From: DASUBV01 sp963725175
Lineage (GTDB): Bacteria; Actinomycetota; Actinomycetes; Streptosporangiales; Streptosporangiaceae
Assembly (NCBI GenBank): GCA_963725175.1
Contig: CAVRXH010000006.1
Coordinates: forward strand, 4,960,001-5,024,000
DNA: 64,000 nucleotides
Direction of reading: 5' to 3'
Shown here: positions 42,338-49,713 of the stretch, one piece after another
How positions within the stretch are numbered: the first letter of the stretch is position 1
Layout: every line of letters begins with the position of its first letter
Program-made: the position numbers and the translations under genes
The notes under the pieces: model-generated
Told to the model about the DNA's origin: nothing
What the model saw: only the letters and a program-made list of their open reading frames with translations
The model's database searches: none

Positions 42338-42677
42338 TGGTGATCGCGCCCAGGATGTCGCCCCGGGCGATCATCGCGGGCGTCTCGTCAACCGGCACCC
42401 ACCGGACCCCGGCCGCCTCGTCCGCCTCCGGCTCCCCGACCAGGTCGGCCCCGTGCGCCAGGTACAAGTCCTGCTGGTAGTCCGCGTTGCCGATCACCGG
42501 CTGGCAGGACATGACGAACTCGGTACCGCGCGGGCGCCAGCCTGTTCCTCCTCCACCTGGCACCGGTTCATCGTGGATCCAGTGGGTGTGGGAGCTGCCC
42601 GGCGGGCTCACACGGATGTGAGGGGTGTCGTCCACCAGCCGCTCGCCGTGGATCACCCACTTGTGAGGGTCGGTCAC
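42279..42677 (-). pseudogene. Nudix hydrolase lacking the Nudix box
   Basis: From GTG 42677 the product starts TDPHKWVIHGERLVDDTPHIR, the usual opening of an actinomycete Nudix protein. After about residue 35 it jumps to TGWRPRGTEFVMSCQPVIGNADY and a normal C-terminus (EADEAAGVRWVPVDE). The region that should hold GX5EX7REUXEEXGU is deleted. A shadow of it (GTG GAG GAG GA) survives one frame off at about 42560. The enzyme cannot be active. It lies next to a broken XRE regulator, its common partner. Confidence 0.7.
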
Positions 42678-42759
42678 GCACGCGACACTACCGGCGCCGG
42701 AAGGACTCACCGCACTGCCAGAAACGCAACCCAGCGCCCGGATCGCCGCTGCTCGACAT

Positions 42760-42797
42760 GTCAGCGGTTCTGCCGCCGGATAGATTTCCAGCCGCAG
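42760..42797 (-). repeat. DUF3052 3'-end remnant, copy B
   Basis: The plus-strand TCAGCGGTTCTGCCGCCGGATA matches the end of the DUF3052 gene (46102-46123) at 21 of 22 positions. A 4-base indel and CCAGCCGCAG follow. It therefore carries the last codons and stop of a DUF3052 gene without the rest, 60-100 bp before the XRE-ImmA gene. Confidence 0.7.
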
Positions 42798-42840
42798 CGG
42801 CCCGGAAGGATCTGCGCGCGGTCCGGTTCGCTGGACCAAC

Positions 42841-42857
42841 GTGTGGGATAATCACAC
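42841..42857 (+). promoter_or_regulatory. Leaderless promoter with GTGTG-CACAC operator
   Basis: GATAAT (42847-42852) matches a -10 hexamer and lies seven bases before the A of ATG 42859, the geometry of leaderless transcription. GTGTG (42841-42845) and CACAC (42853-42857) flank it as an inverted repeat, a likely site for autorepression by the XRE domain of the encoded protein. No Shine-Dalgarno is present. Confidence 0.6.
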
Positions 42858-42858
42858 T

Positions 42859-43977
42859 ATGAGCCTGGACCCTGTAGTCACCCAGGCGGACCTTGGGCGC
42901 CGCATCGCCGACGCGCGGGCAGAGGCCGGCGTGACGCAGGCGAGTTTGGCCGCCCGCATCAGCCTGGAGCGCACAGCGCTGGTCAGGATCGAGTCGGGAG
43001 AGCGCAAGATCTCGGCGACGGAACTGGCAGCCATAGCGAGCGCCCTGGGCAGGCCAGTCGACTGGTTCTTCACTGAGTCCCCGCCCGCGGTTGTCAGCCG
43101 CCGGCGCGATCCGGCCGTTGGCGGATTCTCTCGCGCCCTCGACAGTGCCCTTGAACTCGCGGCACGTGACGTCGCCTTTCTGGAAGGCCGCGACCTGCTG
43201 TCGTCCGCGGAGCGGCCCCCTGCGCGGAAGATGCCGGTGAGTTTCGAGAATGCCGAGGACCTCGCGCGCGACGTACGCGCGGAAGCGGGACGTCCGGAGG
43301 GTCCGCTGCTGGATCTTCAGTCGGCAGCCGAGGGCCTAGGTCTCCTGGGGTTTTCCATCGCGCTTGGCCCCGATGCCGGCGATGCCGCGTATGTCGAGGT
43401 CGGCAGGCTTGGCGTAGCGGTCATCAACGGAACGGCCGATCGGGGACGGCGAAGGTTCAGTCTCGCTCACGAGCTCGGCCACCACTTGACTGGCGATGCC
43501 TACGAACCGGCACCCAGGATCGGTTCTTCAGATGCTGAACGAATGTTCAACGCGTTCGCCGCATACCTCCTTATGCCACGGCCCTCCGTGCTAGGGATTT
43601 GGGATGAATTCTCTGGCAAGTCGCGGCGGCTGGCCGCCATTGCGATCGCCGTCCGGTTCAGTGTGAGCTGGACTGCCGTATGCAACCAGCTCACGAATCT
43701 CGGCCTTATCGACTCCGGGGAGCGTGATCGCCTTGTCGGAAACGATCTGCGGCGAGGGGAACTGTTCGAATTCGGCGAGCGCCCCGCCGTCGAGCTTGAC
43801 CCGCCGAGCGTCCCCCCGTCCTACGCCCGCGCGGTTGTCAGCGGCTACCGGAATGGGCAGCTAACGTCAGCCAGAACCGTAGAGCTACTACATTTCTCAG
43901 TAGGCGAGGCCGACCTTCCCGACCCGGATTCCATGTCACTGGATGAACTTCGCGGCGAGTTCGAAAGCGGACTGTGA
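42859..43977 (+). CDS. XRE helix-turn-helix protein with ImmA/IrrE metallopeptidase domain
   Basis: The protein has 372 residues. The N-terminal Cro/C1-type domain (about 8-62: VTQASLAARISLERTALVRIE) is followed by a helical linker and an ImmA/IrrE (COG2856) zinc peptidase domain. The active site HELGHH is near residue 205 and a downstream acidic segment AERMFNAFAAYLLMP is near 230. Such fusions act as protease-regulated repressors or as antitoxins. The stop overlaps the next gene start (GTGA), giving a bicistron with a PIN protein. Its own -10 element touches the start codon, so it is probably leaderless and autoregulated. Confidence 0.87.
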   Translation: MSLDPVVTQADLGRRIADARAEAGVTQASLAARISLERTALVRIESGERKISATELAAIASALGRPVDWFFTESPPAVVSRRRDPAVGGFSRALDSALELAARDVAFLEGRDLLSSAERPPARKMPVSFENAEDLARDVRAEAGRPEGPLLDLQSAAEGLGLLGFSIALGPDAGDAAYVEVGRLGVAVINGTADRGRRRFSLAHELGHHLTGDAYEPAPRIGSSDAERMFNAFAAYLLMPRPSVLGIWDEFSGKSRRLAAIAIAVRFSVSWTAVCNQLTNLGLIDSGERDRLVGNDLRRGELFEFGERPAVELDPPSVPPSYARAVVSGYRNGQLTSARTVELLHFSVGEADLPDPDSMSLDELRGEFESGL

Positions 43978-44510
43978 CCCACCTCGTCTTCGACACCACG
44001 GCACTGAGTCACTTTGCTCGCGCTGGTCGCACAGACGCGCTGCAGATGGCCGTCGCCAGCGACGAGCCCGTCCTCCTGGCCGAGGTAGCCGCGGAACTGG
44101 CCCGAGGCGTTCCCGGCTACCCCTCGCTCGGGGGTGCCGAGGCGGTCGGCTGGCTCAAGCCGGTCGAGCTTACTGAACTGCCGGAACTGGCGGCGTTTGC
44201 CAGGTATAAGAGTGAACTTGGCGGCGGGCCTGAAAGAAACAACGGCGAAGCGGCAGTGCTCGCCTGGGTGAGTATTAACGGCGGCATAGCGGTCCTTGAT
44301 GAGGCCGCAGCCCGCGTTATTGGTAACCGGGAGAAATTAGAGATTCACGGGTCCCTGTGGCTGCTGATCCGGAGCTTTAAGGCCGGAGTGTTTGATCGCG
44401 CCACGGCTGAGGCAATCGTGGACGACCTCGCAGGCACCGGAATGCATCTGCCACTCGGCAGCGGCGCAAGCCTCTTCGCGTGGGCCTACGAGGAAGGACT
44501 CCTCCCGTAG
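43974..44510 (+). CDS. PIN-like nuclease-domain protein, candidate toxin
   Basis: The protein has 178 residues and begins HLVFDTTALSHFARAGR, with the first PIN acidic residue. It continues with NNGEAAVLAWV (Glu in the middle helix) and AVLDEAAARVIG (third acidic site), the order of a PIN fold of the DUF3368-like kind. PIN toxins cut tRNA or mRNA. It is translationally coupled to the XRE-ImmA protein, the typical toxin partner position. The local codon use is less GC-biased than elsewhere, supporting transfer. Confidence 0.78.
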   Translation: MTHLVFDTTALSHFARAGRTDALQMAVASDEPVLLAEVAAELARGVPGYPSLGGAEAVGWLKPVELTELPELAAFARYKSELGGGPERNNGEAAVLAWVSINGGIAVLDEAAARVIGNREKLEIHGSLWLLIRSFKAGVFDRATAEAIVDDLAGTGMHLPLGSGASLFAWAYEEGLLP

Positions 44511-44646
44511 CAAGGTAGCCAGCGTGCGGCTCGGCTCTTGATAACCGGTGCCGGATTACCGCCACTCCGCACGGAATTGTTCCCGCCGTTGCCGGATCGT
44601 TAGCTAGCACGCGCTGACTACTGCAACTACTCAACGTGTCGGTATA

Positions 44647-44671
44647 GCTACCCATGGTAGCGTACCGCTAC
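44647..44671. promoter_or_regulatory. Overlapping GCTACC/GGTAGC palindromes
   Basis: GCTACC-CAT-GGTAGC (44647-44661) overlaps GTAGCG-TAC-CGCTAC (44657-44671), two perfect dyads sharing the GTAGC motif. They lie in the 306-bp gap between the PIN gene and the secreted-protein gene (44511-44816), which otherwise shows no gene. A cooperative operator is the simplest reading. Confidence 0.5.
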
Positions 44672-44816
44672 TAGCTGGCCGGGGATGACAACGAAGCAAC
44701 CTTGTCCAGCCCTTGCGCAGTATCGCCGCCAGCCGTTCCCGGAGATGCCCTGATCACTCAGGTCCCGTGGACAGACAGCCGGACTGGCGATTTTCCGATC
44801 AGGAAGGAAATCCTCA

Positions 44817-45539
44817 ATGCTCAACCGCTTTGCGAGAGCGTGCTCAGTGCTCGCGGCCGGGGTCGCCATCACGTCGGTGGCTGCCCTGTCCGCGTCGAGT
44901 GCGGCGAGCGCCTCGGTCCGGCCGGCCGCCACCCCGGCGTGCGGCTACTACTGCTTCAACCTGTTCAGCCTTGTCCTCGGCCGGCACGCGATCCAGAACG
45001 CCTACGTCCCGGGTGACACCGGCACGGGCGGTAGGGCCGGCATGGAGGTCAACCTGAACCTCGCCAGCAACACTCACCCGAACGAGGACTTCACCGGGGC
45101 CCAGGTGGGCACGCTGGCTGACTTCTGCCCCAACTACGGCGGCTCGGGCCTGGCGCAGACCTCGTACGTGTGCATCAACTACCCGGCCGGCTACCCGGTG
45201 TTCGAGGCCAACTGGTCGCCATTCGGAAACGAGAGCGGCCTGTGCACCGGCGTCAAGCTGCCGCTCTACAGCGGCAGGGAGGCCACCCTTCAGCCCTGCG
45301 GCAACACCGCCGCCACCATCTGGGTCGGCGACCTGGCCAACGGCACCACTTACCACGGTCGCCCCTACATTCCGTGGGTGAACGGCGCCAGCACCACTTT
45401 CAGCCACGCGCTGGTGCTGACCGTCGATCCGAGCACCAGGAATCCGATCAACCAGCTTCGCGTCCAGTCGCTGAACAAGCTGACCGGCGGCGTGGTTTCG
45501 GACACCCAGCAGTTCAGCTTCTTCATCGGCCCGGTCTAA
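44817..45539 (+). CDS. Secreted protein of unknown function
   Basis: A Sec signal peptide (about residues 1-32: basic start, hydrophobic core ACSVLAAGVAITSVAALSA, then SSAASAS) precedes about 208 residues rich in Gly, Asn, Thr and Tyr. Six Cys are visible (CGYYC, DFC, YVC, GLC, QPC), consistent with disulfides outside the cell. I recognise no enzyme motif; the composition suggests a beta-rich binding or structural protein. GGAAGGA precedes the ATG. A strong hairpin terminator follows directly, so it is a monocistronic unit. Confidence 0.75.
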   Translation: MLNRFARACSVLAAGVAITSVAALSASSAASASVRPAATPACGYYCFNLFSLVLGRHAIQNAYVPGDTGTGGRAGMEVNLNLASNTHPNEDFTGAQVGTLADFCPNYGGSGLAQTSYVCINYPAGYPVFEANWSPFGNESGLCTGVKLPLYSGREATLQPCGNTAATIWVGDLANGTTYHGRPYIPWVNGASTTFSHALVLTVDPSTRNPINQLRVQSLNKLTGGVVSDTQQFSFFIGPV

Positions 45540-45563
45540 GCCGCAGGGGACAGCTAATCGAGA

Positions 45564-45607
45564 GCCCGGCCCGCGGCGGAACACAGCCACCCCGCCGCGG
45601 GCCGGGC
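45564..45607 (+). terminator. Strong 16-bp stem intrinsic terminator
   Basis: GCCCGGCCCGCGGCGG (45564-45579) and its exact complement (45592-45607) enclose a 12-nt loop, starting 25 bp after the stop of the secreted-protein gene. There is no U tract, as is usual for actinobacterial terminators. Confidence 0.85.
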
Positions 45608-45637
45608 CACAAAGCAAGCCAGCGATGAGCAACGCCC

Positions 45638-45750
45638 GGCGTCCCGTCGCCGGCCACCATGACGGGCTCAACGTCCTCGTCCAGTCCGCTGGCGAACAGG
45701 TACACGTCGGCATCCTTGGCTTCCTGGATGACCGCGTGCGCTACTCTGCT
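45638..45750 (-). pseudogene. YCII-related protein fragment
   Basis: On the minus strand 45750 to 45638 reads SRVAHAVIQEAKDADVY, then LFASGLDEDVEPVMVAGDGT. This is the central part of small YCII-domain proteins. No start precedes it in register with the family N-terminus, and the sequence after GDGT is unrelated. It is a relic rather than a working gene. Confidence 0.5.
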
Positions 45751-45763
45751 GCCCCGGTCGGCT

Positions 45764-45794
45764 GTTATACGCGTATGTGCATAAGTTATACGCG
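45764..45794. promoter_or_regulatory. GTTATACGCG direct repeat, 21-bp period, in an AT-rich patch
   Basis: GTTATACGCG occurs at 45764-45773 and 45785-45794, two helical turns apart. The first overlaps the palindrome ATACGCGTAT. The patch 45760-45840 is the most AT-rich stretch nearby. It lies 120-150 bp upstream of the small gene at 45915 and could bind a dimeric regulator. Confidence 0.5.
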
Positions 45795-45914
45795 CTAGAA
45801 ATATAAGCAGCACCAGCGTCGCATAACTTTGCGTTAAAGGACCTGGCGCATCCTGGCTGCATGTGGGCGGCACAGCTAGGTCAGCTGACGGCTGTCACGC
45901 GGGAGGCCGGATCA

Positions 45915-46083
45915 ATGGCCACGCACGACTGGGCTGATGTCGAGCGGGAACTGTTTCCGGATGGCGATGAGGATCAGGTTCTCGCTATTGAGGACCAGCT
46001 GAGGGCCGAGGTCCGCGCCAGCGCTCGCCGGGATCCGCGAGCTGATCGCGAACCCCGGCGACAAGCGCCTGGTCATCGGCTAG
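45915..46083 (+). pseudogene. Small protein, possibly decayed antitoxin
   Basis: From ATG 45915 the frame reads THDWADVERELFPDGDEDQ and LAIEDQLRAEVRA, acidic and helical, like the opening of small XRE antitoxins. At about 46020 one extra A appears to break the frame; the shifted frame continues ALAGIRELIANPGDKRLVIG and stops at 46083. If intact in register it would be about 55 residues. The assignment to antitoxins rests only on style and location. Confidence 0.35.
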
Positions 46084-46100
46084 TCACCGCCCGGCGGCAG

Positions 46101-46137
46101 GTCAGCGGTTCTGTCGCCGGATAACCAGCCGCAGGGC
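46101..46137 (-). repeat. DUF3052 3' end, copy C (intact gene end)
   Basis: These are the last twelve codons and stop of the intact DUF3052 gene, and the reference copy for the fragments at 42760 and 39905. This is where an integration event would have used the gene end as attachment site. Confidence 0.55.
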
Positions 46138-46536
46138 AGTCCAGACCGCGTCGATGGAGCAGACCTTGTTGTCGACAAGACCGGTCGGCAGCGCGAGCTC
46201 GCGTATCGCGTCGTCGGTCATGTCGGTGGGCACCTTCGAGGCCCGCTTGGGCCAGGCGATCCATAGCCCGCAGGCCGGCGCCATCCGGGCGCGCAGCCGG
46301 GGCAGTTCGCCCGCGAGCTCGGCCTGCCTGGTGAAGAACGCGACGATGACGTCGTAGCGGGCGTCGTCGGCGAGGTCGGCATGCAGCGCCGCGACCTCCG
46401 GCAGCTCGCCGAGGGTGTCGTAGAGGCTGTCCGGCGCGCCAATCAGCGCGATCTCGTCGTCGTCGCCGATGCCGAGCTTGCGGGCCAGCGGCACCTGGGA
46501 GTAGTCGCCGCGGCCGCGCTCAGAAGGCGAAGCCAC
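46102..46536 (-). CDS. DUF3052 family protein
   Basis: The 144-residue protein shows the family blocks LARKLGI, IALIGAPDSLYDTLGELP, PACGLWIAWPKRASKVPTDMTDDAIRELAL and TGLVDNKVCSIDAVWTALRLVIRR. Function is unknown; the fold suggests a methyltransferase-like or nucleotide-binding relic without catalytic residues. ATG 46536 overlaps the upstream XdhC-like gene by 17 bases, so they are cotranscribed. Confidence 0.85.
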   Translation of the reverse strand: MASPSERGRGDYSQVPLARKLGIGDDDEIALIGAPDSLYDTLGELPEVAALHADLADDARYDVIVAFFTRQAELAGELPRLRARMAPACGLWIAWPKRASKVPTDMTDDAIRELALPTGLVDNKVCSIDAVWTALRLVIRRQNR

Positions 46537-47062
46537 CGGGCTTGCCGTTCCGGTCGGCGATCAGCCCGGCCAGCGTCGAGATGGCGATCTCGGCGGGGGC
46601 GCGCGAGCCGATGTTCAGGCCGATGGGCCGGTGCACCTTCGCGATCTGCTCGGGCGGCACGCCCAGCTCGGCTAGCGCGGCGAGGTGCGGGCCCTGGTGC
46701 CGGGGGTTGCCCATGATGCCCACCCAGCCGGCGCCGTGCCCCAGGGCGTCGCGCAGCTCGGTGCCCAGCTCGTCCCTGTGGTGGTCGGTCACCACCACAT
46801 CGGTCGTTTCCGCGTCGTCCCCGACCGTGGCCATCAGCACGGCGACCGAGGCGGCGACCGGCAGGCCCGCCGCGCGGGCGGTGGCGCCGCGCGCCGGGTC
46901 GGGCTCGACCAGCACGGTCTGGTATCCGGCGTCGGCGGCATAGCCGAGCAGGAACCGCGCTACCGGCGTGTCGAATACCGCCGCGACGGTCCGGCCTGTC
47001 GCGGGCACGTCGGCTCGGCCATGCGCGATGTCGCAGGCCAGCGACTCGTCTGCCCCGGTCAT
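46520..47062 (-). CDS. XdhC C-terminal (Rossmann) domain protein, stand-alone
   Basis: A Rossmann fold of about 180 residues. It starts with VAAVFDTPVARFLLGYAADAGYQTVLVEPD and includes VVVTDHHRDELGTELRDAL, GWVGIMGNPRHQ and IGLNIGSRAPAEIAISTLAGLIADRNGK, all of the XdhC/CoxI C-terminal domain. Those proteins insert or sulfurate molybdenum cofactor of hydroxylases, but full-length members also have an N-terminal XdhC domain, which is absent here. No molybdoenzyme gene is in the window. Start chosen at ATG 47062; the frame is open further upstream. Confidence 0.78.
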   Translation of the reverse strand: MTGADESLACDIAHGRADVPATGRTVAAVFDTPVARFLLGYAADAGYQTVLVEPDPARGATARAAGLPVAASVAVLMATVGDDAETTDVVVTDHHRDELGTELRDALGHGAGWVGIMGNPRHQGPHLAALAELGVPPEQIAKVHRPIGLNIGSRAPAEIAISTLAGLIADRNGKPGGFAF

Positions 47063-47126
47063 GGGTCCGAGCCTGCCACCGCCGCGCCGTCCGGGCAATC
47101 CGCCGTGCGGGCACGGCCCGCGCGCC

Positions 47127-48854
47127 CTACTGGGCTAGCAGCTCCGCGACCGCCGCGCGCAGCGGCTCCATCCGGGCCGCCGCCGCCCGCCTGGCCTGGG
47201 CCAGCCAGCCGCCGGCCAGCGGCTCCACGACCTCCAGGTAGGCCTTCAGCTTGGGCTCGGTGCCGCTCGGCCTGATCACCACCCGCGCGCCGGCCAGCTT
47301 GTAGATGAGCACGTCGGCGGAGGGCAGCTCCCTGGTGCCGCCGGTCAGGTCGGTGACCGAGGTGACCGCCTGGCCGGCCAGGAAGGTCGGCGCGGCGGCC
47401 CGCAGCCTGGCCGTGACGTGCGAGGGGGCCTGGGTGGCCACGGTGAGCTGCGAGGTCAGGTGCACCCCGTGCGCCGCCTCCAGCGCGTCGTAGACCTCCA
47501 GCAGCGACTCCCCGCCGGAACGGGCCATGGTGGCCAGGCCGAGGATCGCCAGCGCGGCGCCGATGCCGTCCTTGTCGCGCACCACGTCGGTGACCGCGTA
47601 GCCAAGTGCCTCCTCGTAGCCGAGGATGAACCGGGCCTCGGGGTAGGCCTCGGCGGCGCGGACGATCCACTTGAAGCCGGTCAGTGTCTCGGCGTACCTG
47701 GCGCCGGCGGCCGCCGCGATCCGGGACAGCAGGGTCGAGGACACGATGGTGGACACCACCAGCCGCTCGCCGTCCTGGCCGGACGTCCGGTCCAGCAGGT
47801 AGGCGCCGAGCAGCGCGCCGACCTGGTCGCCGGTGAGCATCCGCCAGCCGCCGAGGGCGCCGGTGTCGGGCAGCGCCACGGCCAGCCGGTCACCGTCGGG
47901 GTCGTTGGCGATCACCAGGTCGGCGGCCGAGCGCCTGGCCTGGGCGAGCGCCAGGTCAAGCGCGCCGGGTTCCTCGGGGTTGGGGAACGCCACGGTCGGG
48001 AAATCGGGGTCCGGCTGGGCCTGCGCGGCGATCACGTCTGGCTCGGCGTAGCCGGCCTTCTCGAACGCGCGCAGCGCCAGGTCGCCCGCCACCCCGTGCA
48101 GCGGCGTGTAGACGAACCGCAGCCAGGCCGCGCCGGGCGGGGCGGGCGAGATTCCGCAGATCGCGTCCAGGTACTCCTGGGCGATCTCGTCGCCGAGCTG
48201 GCTGATCAGCGGGCTGTCGGCCGGCGCCACGGGCACCTGCGACAGCGGGCCGAGGCCGGCGATGGCCGCCTCGATCTCCACGTCGGCCGGGGGGACGATC
48301 TGCGCGCCGTCGGCGGTGTAGAGCTTGTAGCCGTTGTCGGCCGGCGGGTTATGGCTGGCGGTGATCATCACGCCGGCGGCCGCGCCGAGCCGCCGGACGG
48401 CGAACGCCAGCAGCGGGGTGGGCTGGCGGGGCGGCAGCAAGCGAACTCGCAGCCCGGCGCCGGCCGCCACCCGGGCCGCCTCGGCGGCGAACTCGTCGCT
48501 GCGGTGCCGCGCGTCGCAGCCGATCACGATGCCCTGCTGGGCGGCGTCGGGGTCGTGCTTGAGCAGCCACCCGGTCAGCGCCGCCGTCGCGGCCCTGACC
48601 ACGGCCCGGTTCATCCGGTTCGGGCCGGCCCCGACCGCGCCGCGCAGCCCGGCGGTGCCGAACTCCAGCCGTCCGCTGAACCGGCTGGCCAGCTCGGCGG
48701 CGGCGGCCGGATCCCCGCTGCCCAGCAGCGCGGTCAGCTCGGCCGCGTCGCGCTCGTCGGGGTCGTCGGCGATCCACGCGGTCAGCCGGGCGCGCAGCTC
48801 CGGGCTGACCACCTCGCCGGGCAGGTCCGGCATCTCGGGTGACTGGTCAGACAT
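47127..48854 (-). CDS. Phospho-sugar mutase (phosphopentomutase/phosphoglucomutase type)
   Basis: This alpha-D-phosphohexomutase-superfamily enzyme has about 575 residues. The phosphoserine loop is TASHNPP (about residue 165), the metal loop is NDPDGDRLA (about 310), the sugar loop is GYEEALGY (about 400) and the phosphate loop is RPSGTEPK (about 540). Downstream of purine nucleoside phosphorylase it would convert ribose-1-phosphate to ribose-5-phosphate, though glucose or mannose phosphate could also be used. ATG 48854 overlaps the nucleoside phosphorylase stop; a GTG at 48860 is an alternative. Confidence 0.9.
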   Translation of the reverse strand: MSDQSPEMPDLPGEVVSPELRARLTAWIADDPDERDAAELTALLGSGDPAAAAELASRFSGRLEFGTAGLRGAVGAGPNRMNRAVVRAATAALTGWLLKHDPDAAQQGIVIGCDARHRSDEFAAEAARVAAGAGLRVRLLPPRQPTPLLAFAVRRLGAAAGVMITASHNPPADNGYKLYTADGAQIVPPADVEIEAAIAGLGPLSQVPVAPADSPLISQLGDEIAQEYLDAICGISPAPPGAAWLRFVYTPLHGVAGDLALRAFEKAGYAEPDVIAAQAQPDPDFPTVAFPNPEEPGALDLALAQARRSAADLVIANDPDGDRLAVALPDTGALGGWRMLTGDQVGALLGAYLLDRTSGQDGERLVVSTIVSSTLLSRIAAAAGARYAETLTGFKWIVRAAEAYPEARFILGYEEALGYAVTDVVRDKDGIGAALAILGLATMARSGGESLLEVYDALEAAHGVHLTSQLTVATQAPSHVTARLRAAAPTFLAGQAVTSVTDLTGGTRELPSADVLIYKLAGARVVIRPSGTEPKLKAYLEVVEPLAGGWLAQARRAAAARMEPLRAAVAELLAQ

Positions 48855-49713
48855 GGTCACTATTGTCGCGGGTGGCCGGCAGCACCTTCGCCAGCAGGCT
48901 GCCTACCCGCGCGGCGGCGGCCTGGCCGGCCGCCAGCACGTCGGCGTGGTCGAGCCCGCCGGGTGCCAGCCCGGCGGCCGGGTTGGTGACCAGCGAGACG
49001 CCGAGAACCTCCGCGCCCAGGTGCCGGGCGGCGATCGCCTCCAGGGCGGTGGACATGCCGACCATGTCCGCGCCCATCGCGGCGAGCATCCTGATCTCCG
49101 CGGGGCTCTCGTAGTGCGGCCCCGGCATCGCGGCGTAGACGCCCTCGGGCAGGGTCGGGTCGGCGGCCCTGGCGATGGCCCGCAGTCGGGCGCTGTACAG
49201 GTCAGACAGGTCGGTGAACCGGGAGCCGTACCCGTCGGGCGGCGGCGGGCCGGCCAGCGGGGAACGGGCGGTCAGGTTCAGGTGGTCGCTGATCAGCACC
49301 GGCTGGCCGACGCCGAACTCGCGGCGGATGCCGCCAGCGGCGTTGGTCAGCACCACGATCCCGCAGCCCGCCTCGACTGCCGTGCGCACGCCGTGCACCA
49401 CGGCGGAGACCTCGTACCCCTCGTACAGGTGGGTGCGGCCGAGGAACACCAGCACCCGCAGCGGGCCGACCCGCACCGAGCGGACCGCGGGCACATGGCC
49501 GGCGACGGTGGCGGCCGGGAACCCGCCGAGGTCGGCCAGCGGGACCTGCGCGTCCGGCTCGCCGAGCGCGTCGGCGGCGGGCAGCCAGCCAGAGCCGAGC
49601 ACCACGGCGGCATCGTGCGCCGGGACGCCGGTCAGCTCGGCAAGCCGGGCCGCGCTGGCGCGGGCGGCCGCGTAGGGGTCGGACGGCGCGGGTGACCGCA
49701 GACTGTCGCTCAT
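48847..49713 (-). CDS. Purine nucleoside phosphorylase
   Basis: This PNP/MTAP-family enzyme has 288 residues and splits purine nucleosides with phosphate into base and (deoxy)ribose-1-phosphate. Motifs are VVLGSGW (phosphate loop), FLGRTHLYEGYE, VLTNAAGGI, GPHYESPAEIRML and GADMVGMSTALE, with SLVTNPAAG carrying the base-binding Asn. The trimeric (low-mass) class is indicated. Start ATG 49713 overlaps the permease stop by four bases, joining importer and enzyme in one operon. Confidence 0.92.
   Translation of the reverse strand: MSDSLRSPAPSDPYAAARASAARLAELTGVPAHDAAVVLGSGWLPAADALGEPDAQVPLADLGGFPAATVAGHVPAVRSVRVGPLRVLVFLGRTHLYEGYEVSAVVHGVRTAVEAGCGIVVLTNAAGGIRREFGVGQPVLISDHLNLTARSPLAGPPPPDGYGSRFTDLSDLYSARLRAIARAADPTLPEGVYAAMPGPHYESPAEIRMLAAMGADMVGMSTALEAIAARHLGAEVLGVSLVTNPAAGLAPGGLDHADVLAAGQAAAARVGSLLAKVLPATRDNSDHV

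Noticed and set aside
44511..44816. A possible small RNA or gene in the gap after the PIN gene
   Set aside because: No start with ribosome site and family-like coding was found; only palindromes are supported.
45523..45873. A complete minus-strand gene opposite the terminator region
   Set aside because: Only the central stretch resembles a YCII domain; the end runs through the hairpin terminator and the start through the AT-rich patch.
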